Positions 1 to 8,414 of a DNA stretch of 10,102 nucleotides are shown here, piece after piece. The notes below the pieces were generated by a model. That model saw only the letters and a list, made by a program, of their open reading frames with translations, did no database searches and was not told where the DNA came from. This DNA comes from Verrucomicrobiota bacterium (GTDB lineage Bacteria; Verrucomicrobiota; Verrucomicrobiia; Opitutales; UBA953), in contig RGES01000038.1 of NCBI GenBank assembly GCA_009917805.1, positions 1 to 10,102 on the forward strand. The letters run 5' to 3'. Position 1 is the stretch's first letter; each line of letters starts with the position of its first letter. The position numbers were made by a program, and so were the translations under genes.

Positions 1-92
1 TAGAGCGCGTAGGCCTTGAGCAGCTGGCCGATGGCGTGGATGTCCTCGGACACGCGCGCATACTCGTCCTCGGCCTGGGCGCGGAGCTCGGC
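1..92 (-). pseudogene. inverted, diverged fragment of a second secA copy
   Basis: Read on the minus strand from 92 to 1, this stretch encodes AELRAQAEDEYARV followed by SEDIHAIGQLLKAYAL. That is clearly homologous to the SecA segment encoded on the plus strand at 444-535. By my alignment, bases 1-50 match the reverse complement of 486-535 at 49 of 50 positions (the mismatch is at 501). Bases 51-92 match 444-485 at about 29 of 42. The copy is therefore not a simple fold-back of the same molecule but a related secA allele. Homology stops near 92, where the true plus-strand secA begins. The piece has no start or stop of its own. It is most likely a chimeric end of the assembled sequence; a real inverted secA duplication is the less likely alternative. 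Confidence 0.8.
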
Positions 93-2239
<2,147 letters not shown>

Positions 2240-2243
<4 letters not shown>

Positions 2244-3853
2244 CGGAGCAGACGACGAGCAGTCCCGGCTCCGCCCGGCTCGCCTGGGTCGGCGCCGCGC
2301 TGACCGCCCTGCTGCTCTTCTTCTCGTTCGGTCCCGTCGGCCATCCGTTCTGGGCGTTCGTCGCGCTCGTCCCCGCCGCGCTCGCCGCCTCGCTCCGGCC
2401 CGACTGGCGCACCTGGCGGCGCGCGAGCTTCGCGACGAGCTGGGTGCTCTGGATCGCCTTGCTCGTCTGGCTCCGCCACGTCTACCCGCCGCTCGGCTGG
2501 CTCGGGCTCGTCCTGCTCACGGCCTACTGCGCGCTCTACCCGTTCGTCTGGCTGCTCTTGCTCCGTTGGATCTTCCCCGCCTGCTCAGGCGCGTCGCTCC
2601 CGGCCCGCCTCCTCGCGATCGCCGGCCTCGCCGGCGCGTGGGGTCTGCTCGAGTGGACGCGCGGCACGATCCTCTCCGGCTTCGGCTGGCTGCCGCTGGC
2701 GGCTTCGCAGACCGGCAATCCGGTCATGCTCAGCCTGTGCGCCTGGGCCGGCCCGATCGGCCTCTCCATCGCGCTCGTGCTCTTCAACCTCGGCCTCGCC
2801 CGCTGGATCGTCCGGCTCGTCGAATCGTACCGCGAGGAAAGCAGCCTGCAGCCGGCCGGTCCGATGGGCTGGCTCCGTCGCCTGACCCCTGAACTCTATT
2901 TCGGCCTGCTGCCGGTCGCCCTCGGCTTCCTCGCCCTGCTCGCCGCCAACGCCCGCCATGTTTCGATGGCCAAGGTCAGCCTCGCCCCCGGCGTGGTGCA
3001 GACCGACTTCGACCCGAACGCGAAGTGGGACCCGCAACGCCTGCAGGAACATCTCGTGATGGCCGAGGCGATGACCGCCTCGGTCGCGGCCAACAAGGCC
3101 GCCGACTTCATCCTGTGGCCCGAAGCCGCCCTGCCGCTCTCGCTCGAAAGCGAGGCCTACGTGAGCCGCCTCACCGGTCTGACCAAGGCCGTCGACACGC
3201 CGCTCGTGATCGGGACCATCGATCGCCGCGGCGCGGGCTACGGCAACGCCGTCGCGGTGATCGCCGCCGAAGGCGTCCAGAAGCCCGTCTACGCCAAGCG
3301 CCATCTGGTACCCTTCGGCGAGTACGTCCCGTTCGCCGACTTCCTGCCGCTGCGCAAGGTCGTGCCGATCAGCGAAGATTGCGTCGCCGGCACGGGGCCT
3401 GCGCTGCTGCCGCTGACGACCCGCCGCGGCCACACCTTCATGGCCGGCGCGCTCGTCTGCTACGAGGACGTCTTCCCCGAACTCGCCCGCGAACATGCGC
3501 TCGCCGGCGCCGACGTGCTCTTCGTCGTCACCAACGACGCCTGGTACGGCCGGGAAGCCGGCGCGTACCAGCACGCCGCCCATTCCGTCCTCCTGGCGGC
3601 CGCCACGGGCCTCCCGGTGGTCCGCTGCGGCAACGCCGGCTGGAGCGGGACGATCGATTCCCTCGGCCGGGCCTACCCGGTCCTGGAGAACGGCAGCATC
3701 TATTTCCGCGGCTCCCGCCTGACCGCTCCCGTCAGCCTGCCCCGCTTCCGCCAGCCGGACACCTTCTGGGTCCGCCACGGGGACTGGGCCGTCGGCCTGG
3801 GCGGCCTGCTCTTCGCCCTGACCTACGTCTGGCGACGCCGGCGCGCGGCCTGA
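2240..3853 (+). CDS. lnt: apolipoprotein N-acyltransferase
   Basis: Lnt transfers the third acyl chain to the N-terminal cysteine of lipoproteins at the inner membrane. The start is ATG 2240, overlapping the secA TGA (ATGA), which gives 537 residues, close to the usual length of about 510. This start puts the first hydrophobic helix at residues 14-32, and translation is probably coupled to secA because no Shine-Dalgarno is visible. Residues 1-240 hold several hydrophobic segments plus the family motif GFGWLPLAASQ (148-158). Residues 245-500 form the nitrilase-like domain with the expected triad: Glu295 in LWPEA, Lys353 in YAKRHLVPFGEYVPF, and Cys407 in LVCYEDVFPE. TNDAWYG (431-437) is also present. 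A last membrane helix (about 516-532) ends in WRRRRAA. All catalytic residues are intact, so it should be active. Confidence 0.97.
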
Positions 3854-3914
3854 GTCAAAAATCCGCAGGTCCTTGTCGACCTCCTCCGGAAACCGTCCAA
3901 GGTGAAGTGACCCC

Positions 3915-3934
3915 GGCGCGGACGAATCCGCGCC
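3915..3934 (+). other. perfect 8-bp hairpin in the lnt-protease gap
   Basis: GGCGCGGA and TCCGCGCC form a perfect 8-bp stem around the tetraloop CGAA, ending 16 bases before the next start codon. No T-run follows, so it does not meet the usual criteria for an intrinsic terminator. It could be a Rho-type or processing hairpin at the end of the secA-lnt transcript, or a 5'-leader structure of the protease gene. The rest of 3854-3950 shows only a weak 5-bp inverted repeat (3867-3882) and no clear promoter. Confidence 0.5.
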
Positions 3935-3951
3935 TCACCGACGCTCACCGA
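3934..3951 (+). repeat. two direct copies of CTCACCGA before the protease start
   Basis: CTCACCGA occurs at 3934-3941 and again at 3944-3951, with a 10-bp period close to one helical turn. The second copy includes the A of the first ATG. It occupies the place where a Shine-Dalgarno would be expected, and none is visible. It may be an operator or translational element, or chance in a GC-rich gap. Confidence 0.35.
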
Positions 3952-4829
3952 TGATGACCATGCGCCTCCTCCTTGCCGGCCTCGGACTCTGCGTCGCCCT
4001 CGCCCTGCCCGCCCAGGAGCTCAAGAAGCCCAAGGACGAGTTCCCCGAAAGCGGCATGGCGACCTTCCGCCTCCGCATCAAATCCATCCCGACGCTGCGC
4101 ATGCAGATCAACGGCGTCTCCTTGCTCATGGGCGTGGACACCGGCTGCCAAGGCGCCGCCGTGATCACCCCGCGCGCCGCCGCCCGCTGCGGCATCACGG
4201 AAGTCTTCTCGATGCCCACCATGGGCAACTCCGGCCGCAGCGAATCGAACTTCGGGCTCGTCGAGAAGCTCCAGGCGGGCGACGTCACCTGGCGCGACTT
4301 CCACGTAGGCATCATGCCGCTCGACGGCATGGACATCGACGGCCTGCTCGGCGCCGACATCCTCTTCGCGCGGCCCTTCTACATGGACCTGCGCAACAAG
4401 GTCATGATCCTCGGCAAGATCCCGGACACCTCCGCCGCCCATGAGGTCCCCTGCTACAGCCGCGGCGGCCACTGCGGCGTGAACATCGAGGTCGAAGGCG
4501 TGAAGGTCCCGATGATCGTCGATTCCGGCGCGTCGAAATCCTACATGAGCTCGCTGAAGTTCCGCGGCGAGACCGAGTTCCGCGGCTTCCTGCCCGTGGC
4601 CACCGTGCGCAGCACCTCCCTCACCCGCGTCGAGGTCTGCAAGATCAAGTCCCTGACCATCGGCGGCGCGCCCCTCACCGGCGTGGAGTTCATCCGCGAC
4701 CAGGAGCATAACCTCCTCGGCGACGACTTCCTGCGCGCCCATCCCATCGCGGTGGACATGCCGTCGCGCCGCCTCTGGCTCTTCGAGCCGCAGGTGGCCG
4801 CGAAGCCGTCCGACGAGACGTCCAAGTAA
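3951..4829 (+). CDS. exported double retropepsin-like aspartic protease
   Basis: This 292-residue protein contains two retropepsin-type units. Unit one has the catalytic triplet Asp-Thr-Gly at 63-65 (LLMGVDTGCQGAAV) and the closing motif GLLGADILF at 131-139. Unit two has Asp-Ser-Gly at 191-193 (VPMIVDSGASKSYM) and NLLGDDFLRAHPIAVDM from 254. Retropepsins normally dimerise to bring two such aspartates together, so this chain could fold as a single-chain pseudo-dimer; that is inference. The N-terminus has a short basic region and a hydrophobic stretch (6-19) with an A-L-A site at 16-18, so a Sec signal peptide is likely. Cys14 is not in a good lipobox. Starts at 3951, 3954 and 3960 are all possible, the last giving the most typical signal peptide. 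The substrate is unknown. It converges on the next gene with six bases between stops. Confidence 0.82.
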   Translation: MMTMRLLLAGLGLCVALALPAQELKKPKDEFPESGMATFRLRIKSIPTLRMQINGVSLLMGVDTGCQGAAVITPRAAARCGITEVFSMPTMGNSGRSESNFGLVEKLQAGDVTWRDFHVGIMPLDGMDIDGLLGADILFARPFYMDLRNKVMILGKIPDTSAAHEVPCYSRGGHCGVNIEVEGVKVPMIVDSGASKSYMSSLKFRGETEFRGFLPVATVRSTSLTRVEVCKIKSLTIGGAPLTGVEFIRDQEHNLLGDDFLRAHPIAVDMPSRRLWLFEPQVAAKPSDETSK

Positions 4830-4835
4830 GCCGGC

Positions 4836-5594
4836 TCAGCGACGGCGACCGGACTTGCCGGAAGCCTTGCCGCCGCCTTCGGAGTCGCCGCCCTCTTCGC
4901 CGCCGCCTTCTTCGGCCGGCTCGTCTTCGTCGTCCCAGCGGAGGTTCTTCTCCATGTCCTTGTCGACTTCCTCGACGTCGGGCAGGTCGGCGATGTCCTC
5001 GGCCGCGCTCTGGGCGCGGGCGGGCTTGTCGTCATCGTCGTCGTCGCCGGGGACCTCATGGCCCTGCGGGACGAACTCGAGGATGTCGGTGATCTCTTCG
5101 AAAGGATGGATGTCGCGGCCTTCGATCATGGCCTGGTTGCGCAGCTCGCTGAGCTGCTCATCCACGTCCTCGACGGTGAGCTTCTGCTCGAGCTTGATCG
5201 TGTCGTTGATGAGCTTCACGCGCAGGCGCATGATGTGCTCGAGGAAATCGGCGTAGGCGCCCTTGTCGCCGTCCTTGATGTTCGGCAGGGCGAAGAGCTG
5301 CTCCTCGGAATCGAGGATGTGTTCGGCGACGCGGACGAGGCGGACGGTCTGGTCCTTCTCGATGTCCTGGGCCTGGAACGGGACGAAGGCGGCCTCGAGC
5401 ACCTCGTTGGAGAGGCCGTACTCGCGGAGGGGATCCATCATGTCGAGGATCCAGGGGAACTGGAAGGGGTCGAGGATGCCCAAGCCGTCCGGCTCGTAGT
5501 GCTTAGGGTCGGAGTTCTCCTTCACCCACCAGTTGCCTTCCTTCTCCTTGAAACGGATGGTGCACCAAAGGAGCTTTGAGGTAGTCACAGCCAT
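4836..5594 (-). CDS. unrecognised protein with acidic low-complexity tail
   Basis: I do not recognise a named family. The protein has 252 residues from ATG 5594. A longer reading from TTG 5630 is possible, but it adds only 12 residues of poor composition. Residues 1-60 are rich in aromatics (LLWCTIRF, NWWVKEN, DPFQFPWILDMMDP) and look like a folded domain. Residues 62-110 continue a probable alpha/beta region. Residues 115-157 (around FLEHIMRLRVKLIND and LEQKLTVEDVDEQL) suggest a long amphipathic helix or coiled coil. From residue 180 the chain is disordered-looking: six Asp in a row (184-189), then Glu/Asp/Gly-rich sequence, then a basic end (KSGRRR). There is no signal peptide or membrane helix, so it is probably cytoplasmic. 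Third-position GC bias supports it over the plus-strand frames. It diverges from pyrD. Confidence 0.85.
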   Translation of the reverse strand: MAVTTSKLLWCTIRFKEKEGNWWVKENSDPKHYEPDGLGILDPFQFPWILDMMDPLREYGLSNEVLEAAFVPFQAQDIEKDQTVRLVRVAEHILDSEEQLFALPNIKDGDKGAYADFLEHIMRLRVKLINDTIKLEQKLTVEDVDEQLSELRNQAMIEGRDIHPFEEITDILEFVPQGHEVPGDDDDDDKPARAQSAAEDIADLPDVEEVDKDMEKNLRWDDEDEPAEEGGGEEGGDSEGGGKASGKSGRRR

Positions 5595-5660
5595 GGGAGG
5601 GTGGTGTGTCCATGTCTGGGCGGGAGTCAAGAGGGGTCGGCGCGGGGTCCAAATGGCGGG

Positions 5661-5693
5661 CTTCTCCGCTTTCCTTCCGCCCTTTCCTCCCTT
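5661..5693 (+). promoter_or_regulatory. polypyrimidine tract in the pyrD leader
   Basis: In the divergent gap 5595-5704, the 33 bases 5661-5693 contain only two purines, and the pyrD ATG follows 11 bases after it. The gap must hold promoters for both genes, but I see no good -35/-10 pair on either strand and no Shine-Dalgarno before pyrD. The tract may be part of a leader or a nucleotide-sensitive start region, or simply strand-biased composition. The rest of the gap is featureless. Confidence 0.3.
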
Positions 5694-5704
5694 AACTGCT
5701 GGGC

Positions 5705-6760
5705 ATGTCTTTCCTGTACGAGAAGGTGATTTCCAAGGCCCTCTACTCGCTGGACCCGGAGACGGCCCACCAGGTCGGCCTCCGCGGCATGGGCCTCCTC
5801 GGCGCCTGCGCCCCCCTCCGCGCCCTGATGGAGCGCTCGCTGACCCCCAAGGGCGGTCGCCCGATCGAAGCCTTCGGCCTGAAGTTCCCGAACCACATCG
5901 GCCTCGCCGCCGGTTTCGACAAGGACGGCCTCGGCTGGCGCGGCGCGGCGGCCCTCGGCTTCGGTCACGTCGAAGTCGGCACGGTCACCCCGAAGGCGCA
6001 GCCGGGCAACGAGAAGCCCCGCGTCTTCCGCTACCCTGAGCTCAACGCGGTCGTGAACGCCTACGGCTTCCCGAACAACGGCGCCCAAGCCCTCTACGAT
6101 CGCCTGAGCAAGCACCCCGGCCGCGGCCGACGCGTCAGTCCGCTCGGCATCAACATCGGCAAGAACAAGGCCACCGCCAACGAACAGGCGCACGAAGACT
6201 ACCTCACGTGCTTCAAGCTCCTCGCGCCGCTCGCCGACTACGTCGTCGTGAACATCAGCAGCCCGAACACCACCGGCCTGCGCGCCCTCCAGGACCGCGC
6301 CCCGCTCGTGACCCTGCTCTCCACGCTCGCGCAGGAGAACCGCTCCGTCGCCGGCGGCCCGGTGCCCCTGCTCCTCAAGATCGCCCCGGACCTCAATCCG
6401 AACCAGCTCGCCGACATCGTCAGCGTCGTCGGCGAATGCGGCTTCGCCGGCATCATCGCCACGAACACCACCATCTCCCGCCCCGCCGGCACCGAAGCGT
6501 GCTCGCCCGGCCGCGGCGGCCTCAGCGGCGCCCCGCTCCTCGAGCGCTCCCTGCAGGTCGTACGCTTCCTCGCGAAGGAAGCCGACGGCCGCATCCCGAT
6601 CGTCGGTTGCGGCGGCATCCTTTCCGCCAAGGACGCCGGCCGCTTCATGGACGAAGGCGCCTGCCTCGTGCAGGTCTACTCCGGCCTCGTCTTCCGCGGC
6701 CCGGAACTCGCCCGCGAAGTCGCCGAAGGCCTCGCCTGGCGCCAGCGCGCCTGGGCCTGA
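5705..6760 (+). CDS. pyrD: dihydroorotate dehydrogenase (quinone), class 2
   Basis: PyrD oxidises dihydroorotate to orotate using FMN and passes electrons to the quinone pool, the fourth step of de novo pyrimidine synthesis. The 351-residue length fits class 2. The N-terminal extension (1-45, FLYEKVISKALYSLDPE...) is the membrane-associating helical part that distinguishes class 2 from class 1. Core motifs are in place: GLAAGFDKDG (66-75), VGTVTPKAQPGN (91-102), NAYGFPNNG (118-126), VNISSPNTTGLR with the catalytic serine (182-193), LLLKIAPDL (222-230), ATNTT (252-256), GGLSGAPL (271-278) and the FMN-phosphate motif GCGGI (301-305). Nothing is missing. No strong ribosome site precedes the ATG. 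Its TGA is directly followed by the stop of the opposing gene. Confidence 0.97.
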   Translation: MSFLYEKVISKALYSLDPETAHQVGLRGMGLLGACAPLRALMERSLTPKGGRPIEAFGLKFPNHIGLAAGFDKDGLGWRGAAALGFGHVEVGTVTPKAQPGNEKPRVFRYPELNAVVNAYGFPNNGAQALYDRLSKHPGRGRRVSPLGINIGKNKATANEQAHEDYLTCFKLLAPLADYVVVNISSPNTTGLRALQDRAPLVTLLSTLAQENRSVAGGPVPLLLKIAPDLNPNQLADIVSVVGECGFAGIIATNTTISRPAGTEACSPGRGGLSGAPLLERSLQVVRFLAKEADGRIPIVGCGGILSAKDAGRFMDEGACLVQVYSGLVFRGPELAREVAEGLAWRQRAWA

Positions 6761-7168
6761 TCACTTCGTCGGCGCGACGGGGATGTGCACTTCCGACTGC
6801 TTGAGGAAGAAGGGCACGAACGGGCTGTTCCAGTAGACCGCGTACGGTTCGCCCGCCGCCTTGACGTCGGTCCGCTTCGCGAGCCAGGCCTTCAGCTCGG
6901 CCAGCGCTTCCTCATAGTTCTCCCGGCTGTAGGAACCGCGGATGCCGATGGCGGCCACGCGACGTTCGGGCACCGAAGACAGCTTCACCTGCGGCGTCTC
7001 GGCGAGGTCCGTGCGCTTGGCCGAGGTTTCGTCCAGGTAGAAGACCATCGTGCCCGGCCGGATGCCCGCCTCGACCGGCGCGGTCATCGGGATCTTGTTC
7101 GAGTCGATGTAGCGGAAGAGCTTCATGAACAGGCCGTTGTCCGCCGCGAAATAATCGTTGGCCGATTC
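6761..7168 (-). CDS. SOUL-family haem-binding-like protein, 5'-truncated
   Basis: The protein resembles the SOUL/HBP family: KLFRYIDSNKIPMTAPVEAG, then a beta-rich middle (PGTMVFYLDE, RRVAAIGIRGSY) and the family-like ending SPFVPFFLKQSEVHIPV. SOUL proteins bind haem or tetrapyrroles in some organisms; the function here is unknown. The first ATG in frame (7126) lies inside the conserved domain. Upstream the frame stays open and still looks native (ESANDYFAADNGLF, to about 7168). It then enters sequence antisense to DUF502 and reaches an in-frame stop at 7256-7258. No ATG, GTG or TTG occurs between that stop and 7126. The true N-terminus, possibly with a signal peptide, is therefore missing. 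About 136 residues remain. Its stop abuts the pyrD stop. Confidence 0.82.
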   Translation of the reverse strand, partial: ESANDYFAADNGLFMKLFRYIDSNKIPMTAPVEAGIRPGTMVFYLDETSAKRTDLAETPQVKLSSVPERRVAAIGIRGSYSRENYEEALAELKAWLAKRTDVKAAGEPYAVYWNSPFVPFFLKQSEVHIPVAPTK

Positions 7169-7173
7169 CGAAC
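7160..7173. other. breakpoint joining two 5'-truncated divergent genes
   Basis: To the left, coding sequence on the minus strand is SOUL-like; to the right, coding sequence on the plus strand is DUF502. Neither gene has a start codon for its full domain, and there is no intergenic space. This marks a join between sequences that were not neighbours in this form, whether by assembly or amplification chimera or by deletion. Confidence 0.75.
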
Positions 7174-7806
7174 TTCCTGACGGGCCTCTTCCTGCTGATG
7201 CCCATCGGCCTGACGCTCTACGTCGTGTCGGTGCTGCTCGACCTGATGGGCAAGTTCATCCAGCCCGCGATCGAGTACGGACTGGCCTGGCTCTGGCATG
7301 ACTCGAAGACCGCCGCGCCGGACTTCACGACCGGACTCTACCGCCAGCTCGTGGTGGTGTCCTCCGCCGTGGTGATGCTCTGCATCCTCGTCGTCGTCGG
7401 CTACCTCTCCAAGCGCCTCTTCGGCAAGATCCTCCACCGCTGGTTCGCCACCGTCCTCGAACGCATCCCCGGACTCGGCTCCCTCTACGGCACGATCCGC
7501 CAGATGGTCGACGCCCTCAGCGGCCGCAACAAGGACACCTTCCGCCGCGTGGTGATGGTCGAATTCCCGCGCCCCGGGATGTGGTCCATCGCCTTCGTCA
7601 CCCACGAGCAGCCCACGGTCTTCAGCCAGGCCATCGGCAAGCCGGTCGTGAACATCTTCATCCCCGCCGCGCCTGCCCCCACCACCGGCGTCATCCTCCA
7701 GGTCTCGCCCGACGAGATCCGCGAGACGAAGCTGACGGTGGGCGAAGCGCTCGGCCTGCTGATGAGCTTCGGTTCCGTCGTCCCCAAGCCGGAAAGCAAG
7801 GAGTAG
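7171..7806 (+). CDS. DUF502 family membrane protein, 5'-truncated
   Basis: The protein belongs to the DUF502 family, whose function is not established. The first hydrophobic segment reads NFLTGLFLLMPIGLTLYVV from 7171, matching the family's usual FLTGLLVLLP-type start of helix one. The second membrane helix is at about 7348-7407 (LVVVSSAVVMLCILVVVGYL). The soluble part has family motifs: IPGLGSLYGTIRQMVDAL, VVMVEFPRPGMWSIAFVT, NIFIPAAPAPTTGVIL and the VGEALGLLMSFGSVV end. The first ATG (7198) falls inside helix one. Upstream, the frame has no ATG, GTG or TTG back to a TGA at 7126-7128. So the natural start and the few preceding residues are lost at the 7160-7173 join. Five bases separate it from recO, suggesting one transcript. 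Confidence 0.88.
   Translation, partial: NFLTGLFLLMPIGLTLYVVSVLLDLMGKFIQPAIEYGLAWLWHDSKTAAPDFTTGLYRQLVVVSSAVVMLCILVVVGYLSKRLFGKILHRWFATVLERIPGLGSLYGTIRQMVDALSGRNKDTFRRVVMVEFPRPGMWSIAFVTHEQPTVFSQAIGKPVVNIFIPAAPAPTTGVILQVSPDEIRETKLTVGEALGLLMSFGSVVPKPESKE
7798..7803 (+). promoter_or_regulatory. strong Shine-Dalgarno for the recO-like gene
   Basis: AAGGAG lies within the last codons of the DUF502 gene, eight bases before ATG 7812. It is the only textbook Shine-Dalgarno I see before a gene in this window, and it fixes the recO-like start. Confidence 0.75.
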
Positions 7807-7811
7807 GCCGG

Positions 7812-8414
7812 ATGTCCGCGTCGAGCCTCCGCTGCCTGGTGCTGGGTCGCGATCCCTCCGGGGAATCGCACTCGTTGCTCACGCTGCTCGAGCCCGCCGA
7901 AGGCATCGTGCGCTGCCTGATCCGCACCCACCGCGGCAACGGCACGACGCTGCCGGACCTCTTCGACGAAGGCGAGGTCAGCCTCGAACGCGCCAAGGAC
8001 GGCGGCACGCGCTTCGCCCGCGACTACCGCCTGCTCACCCGTCGCGCCGGCCTCGCGCGCGACCACCGCACCCTCGAACGCGCCTGCCGCCTCGCGGCGA
8101 TGCTGCGCAAGAACCCGCCGCCGCCCGAATCCGCGGAAGTCTGCTACCGCATCGCCCTCGAGACCTTCGACGCGATGGCCGCGCGACCGCGCGCCGACTG
8201 CGCCTACTTCAAGAGCCTCTGGCTGATCCTCAAGGACGGCGGCTGGGGCGTGCATGAGCAGTGGTTCACGCGCCTCGGCGCCCGCCAGGCCCACGCGGCG
8301 GCGATCCTCGGCCAGCCGCTCGACGCGCAGACGACCGACGAAGAGACGGTCGCGAAGCTTTCCACCGACCTCGAACGCTGGTCCGCCGGCGAGGCCCATT
8401 TCGTGCTGCCCTGA
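7812..8414 (+). CDS. recO: RecO-like DNA repair protein
   Basis: RecO, with RecR and RecF, helps load RecA on SSB-coated gaps and anneals single strands. This 200-residue protein fits in length and layout. An N-terminal OB-fold-like region (about 1-75) contains GESHSLLTLLEPAEGIVRC, resembling the RecO pattern of a modifiable early strand followed by a turn and G-x-V. It is followed by a helical region (about 85-200) with YFKSLWLILKDGGW. No CxxC pair is present, so the zinc site seen in some RecO proteins is absent. Divergence is high, so the call rests on pattern, length and DNA-repair context rather than a decisive motif. It has a clear ribosome site, and its TGA shares one base with the next gene's ATG (TGATG), implying coupling. 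Confidence 0.62.
   Translation: MSASSLRCLVLGRDPSGESHSLLTLLEPAEGIVRCLIRTHRGNGTTLPDLFDEGEVSLERAKDGGTRFARDYRLLTRRAGLARDHRTLERACRLAAMLRKNPPPPESAEVCYRIALETFDAMAARPRADCAYFKSLWLILKDGGWGVHEQWFTRLGARQAHAAAILGQPLDAQTTDEETVAKLSTDLERWSAGEAHFVLP

Noticed and set aside
36..92. N-terminal extension of secA from GTG 36
   Set aside because: These bases encode SecA on the opposite strand; the plus-strand reading has no SecA similarity.
2585..3778. A 397-codon minus-strand frame inside lnt
   Set aside because: It is antisense to an intact Lnt with all catalytic residues and is low in complexity, so a composition shadow.
3915..3934. Intrinsic terminator after lnt
   Set aside because: The stem is strong but no T-run follows, so it is reported only as a hairpin.
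3990..4010. Possible lipobox in the double retropepsin signal peptide, making it an Lnt substrate
   Set aside because: The residue before Cys14 is Leu, not Gly/Ala/Ser, and the hydrophobic stretch continues past the cysteine; a normal signal peptidase site at A-L-A fits better.
5025..5045. Simple-sequence repeat encoding the Asp run
   Set aside because: The codons are mostly GAC with one GAT in a coding region for an acidic tail; it is too short and too protein-driven to be called a microsatellite.
5058..5579. A 173-codon plus-strand frame opposite the acidic hypothetical
   Set aside because: The minus-strand frame has better codon bias and a plausible domain layout; the plus frame is a Leu/Val/Glu-rich shadow with no start context.
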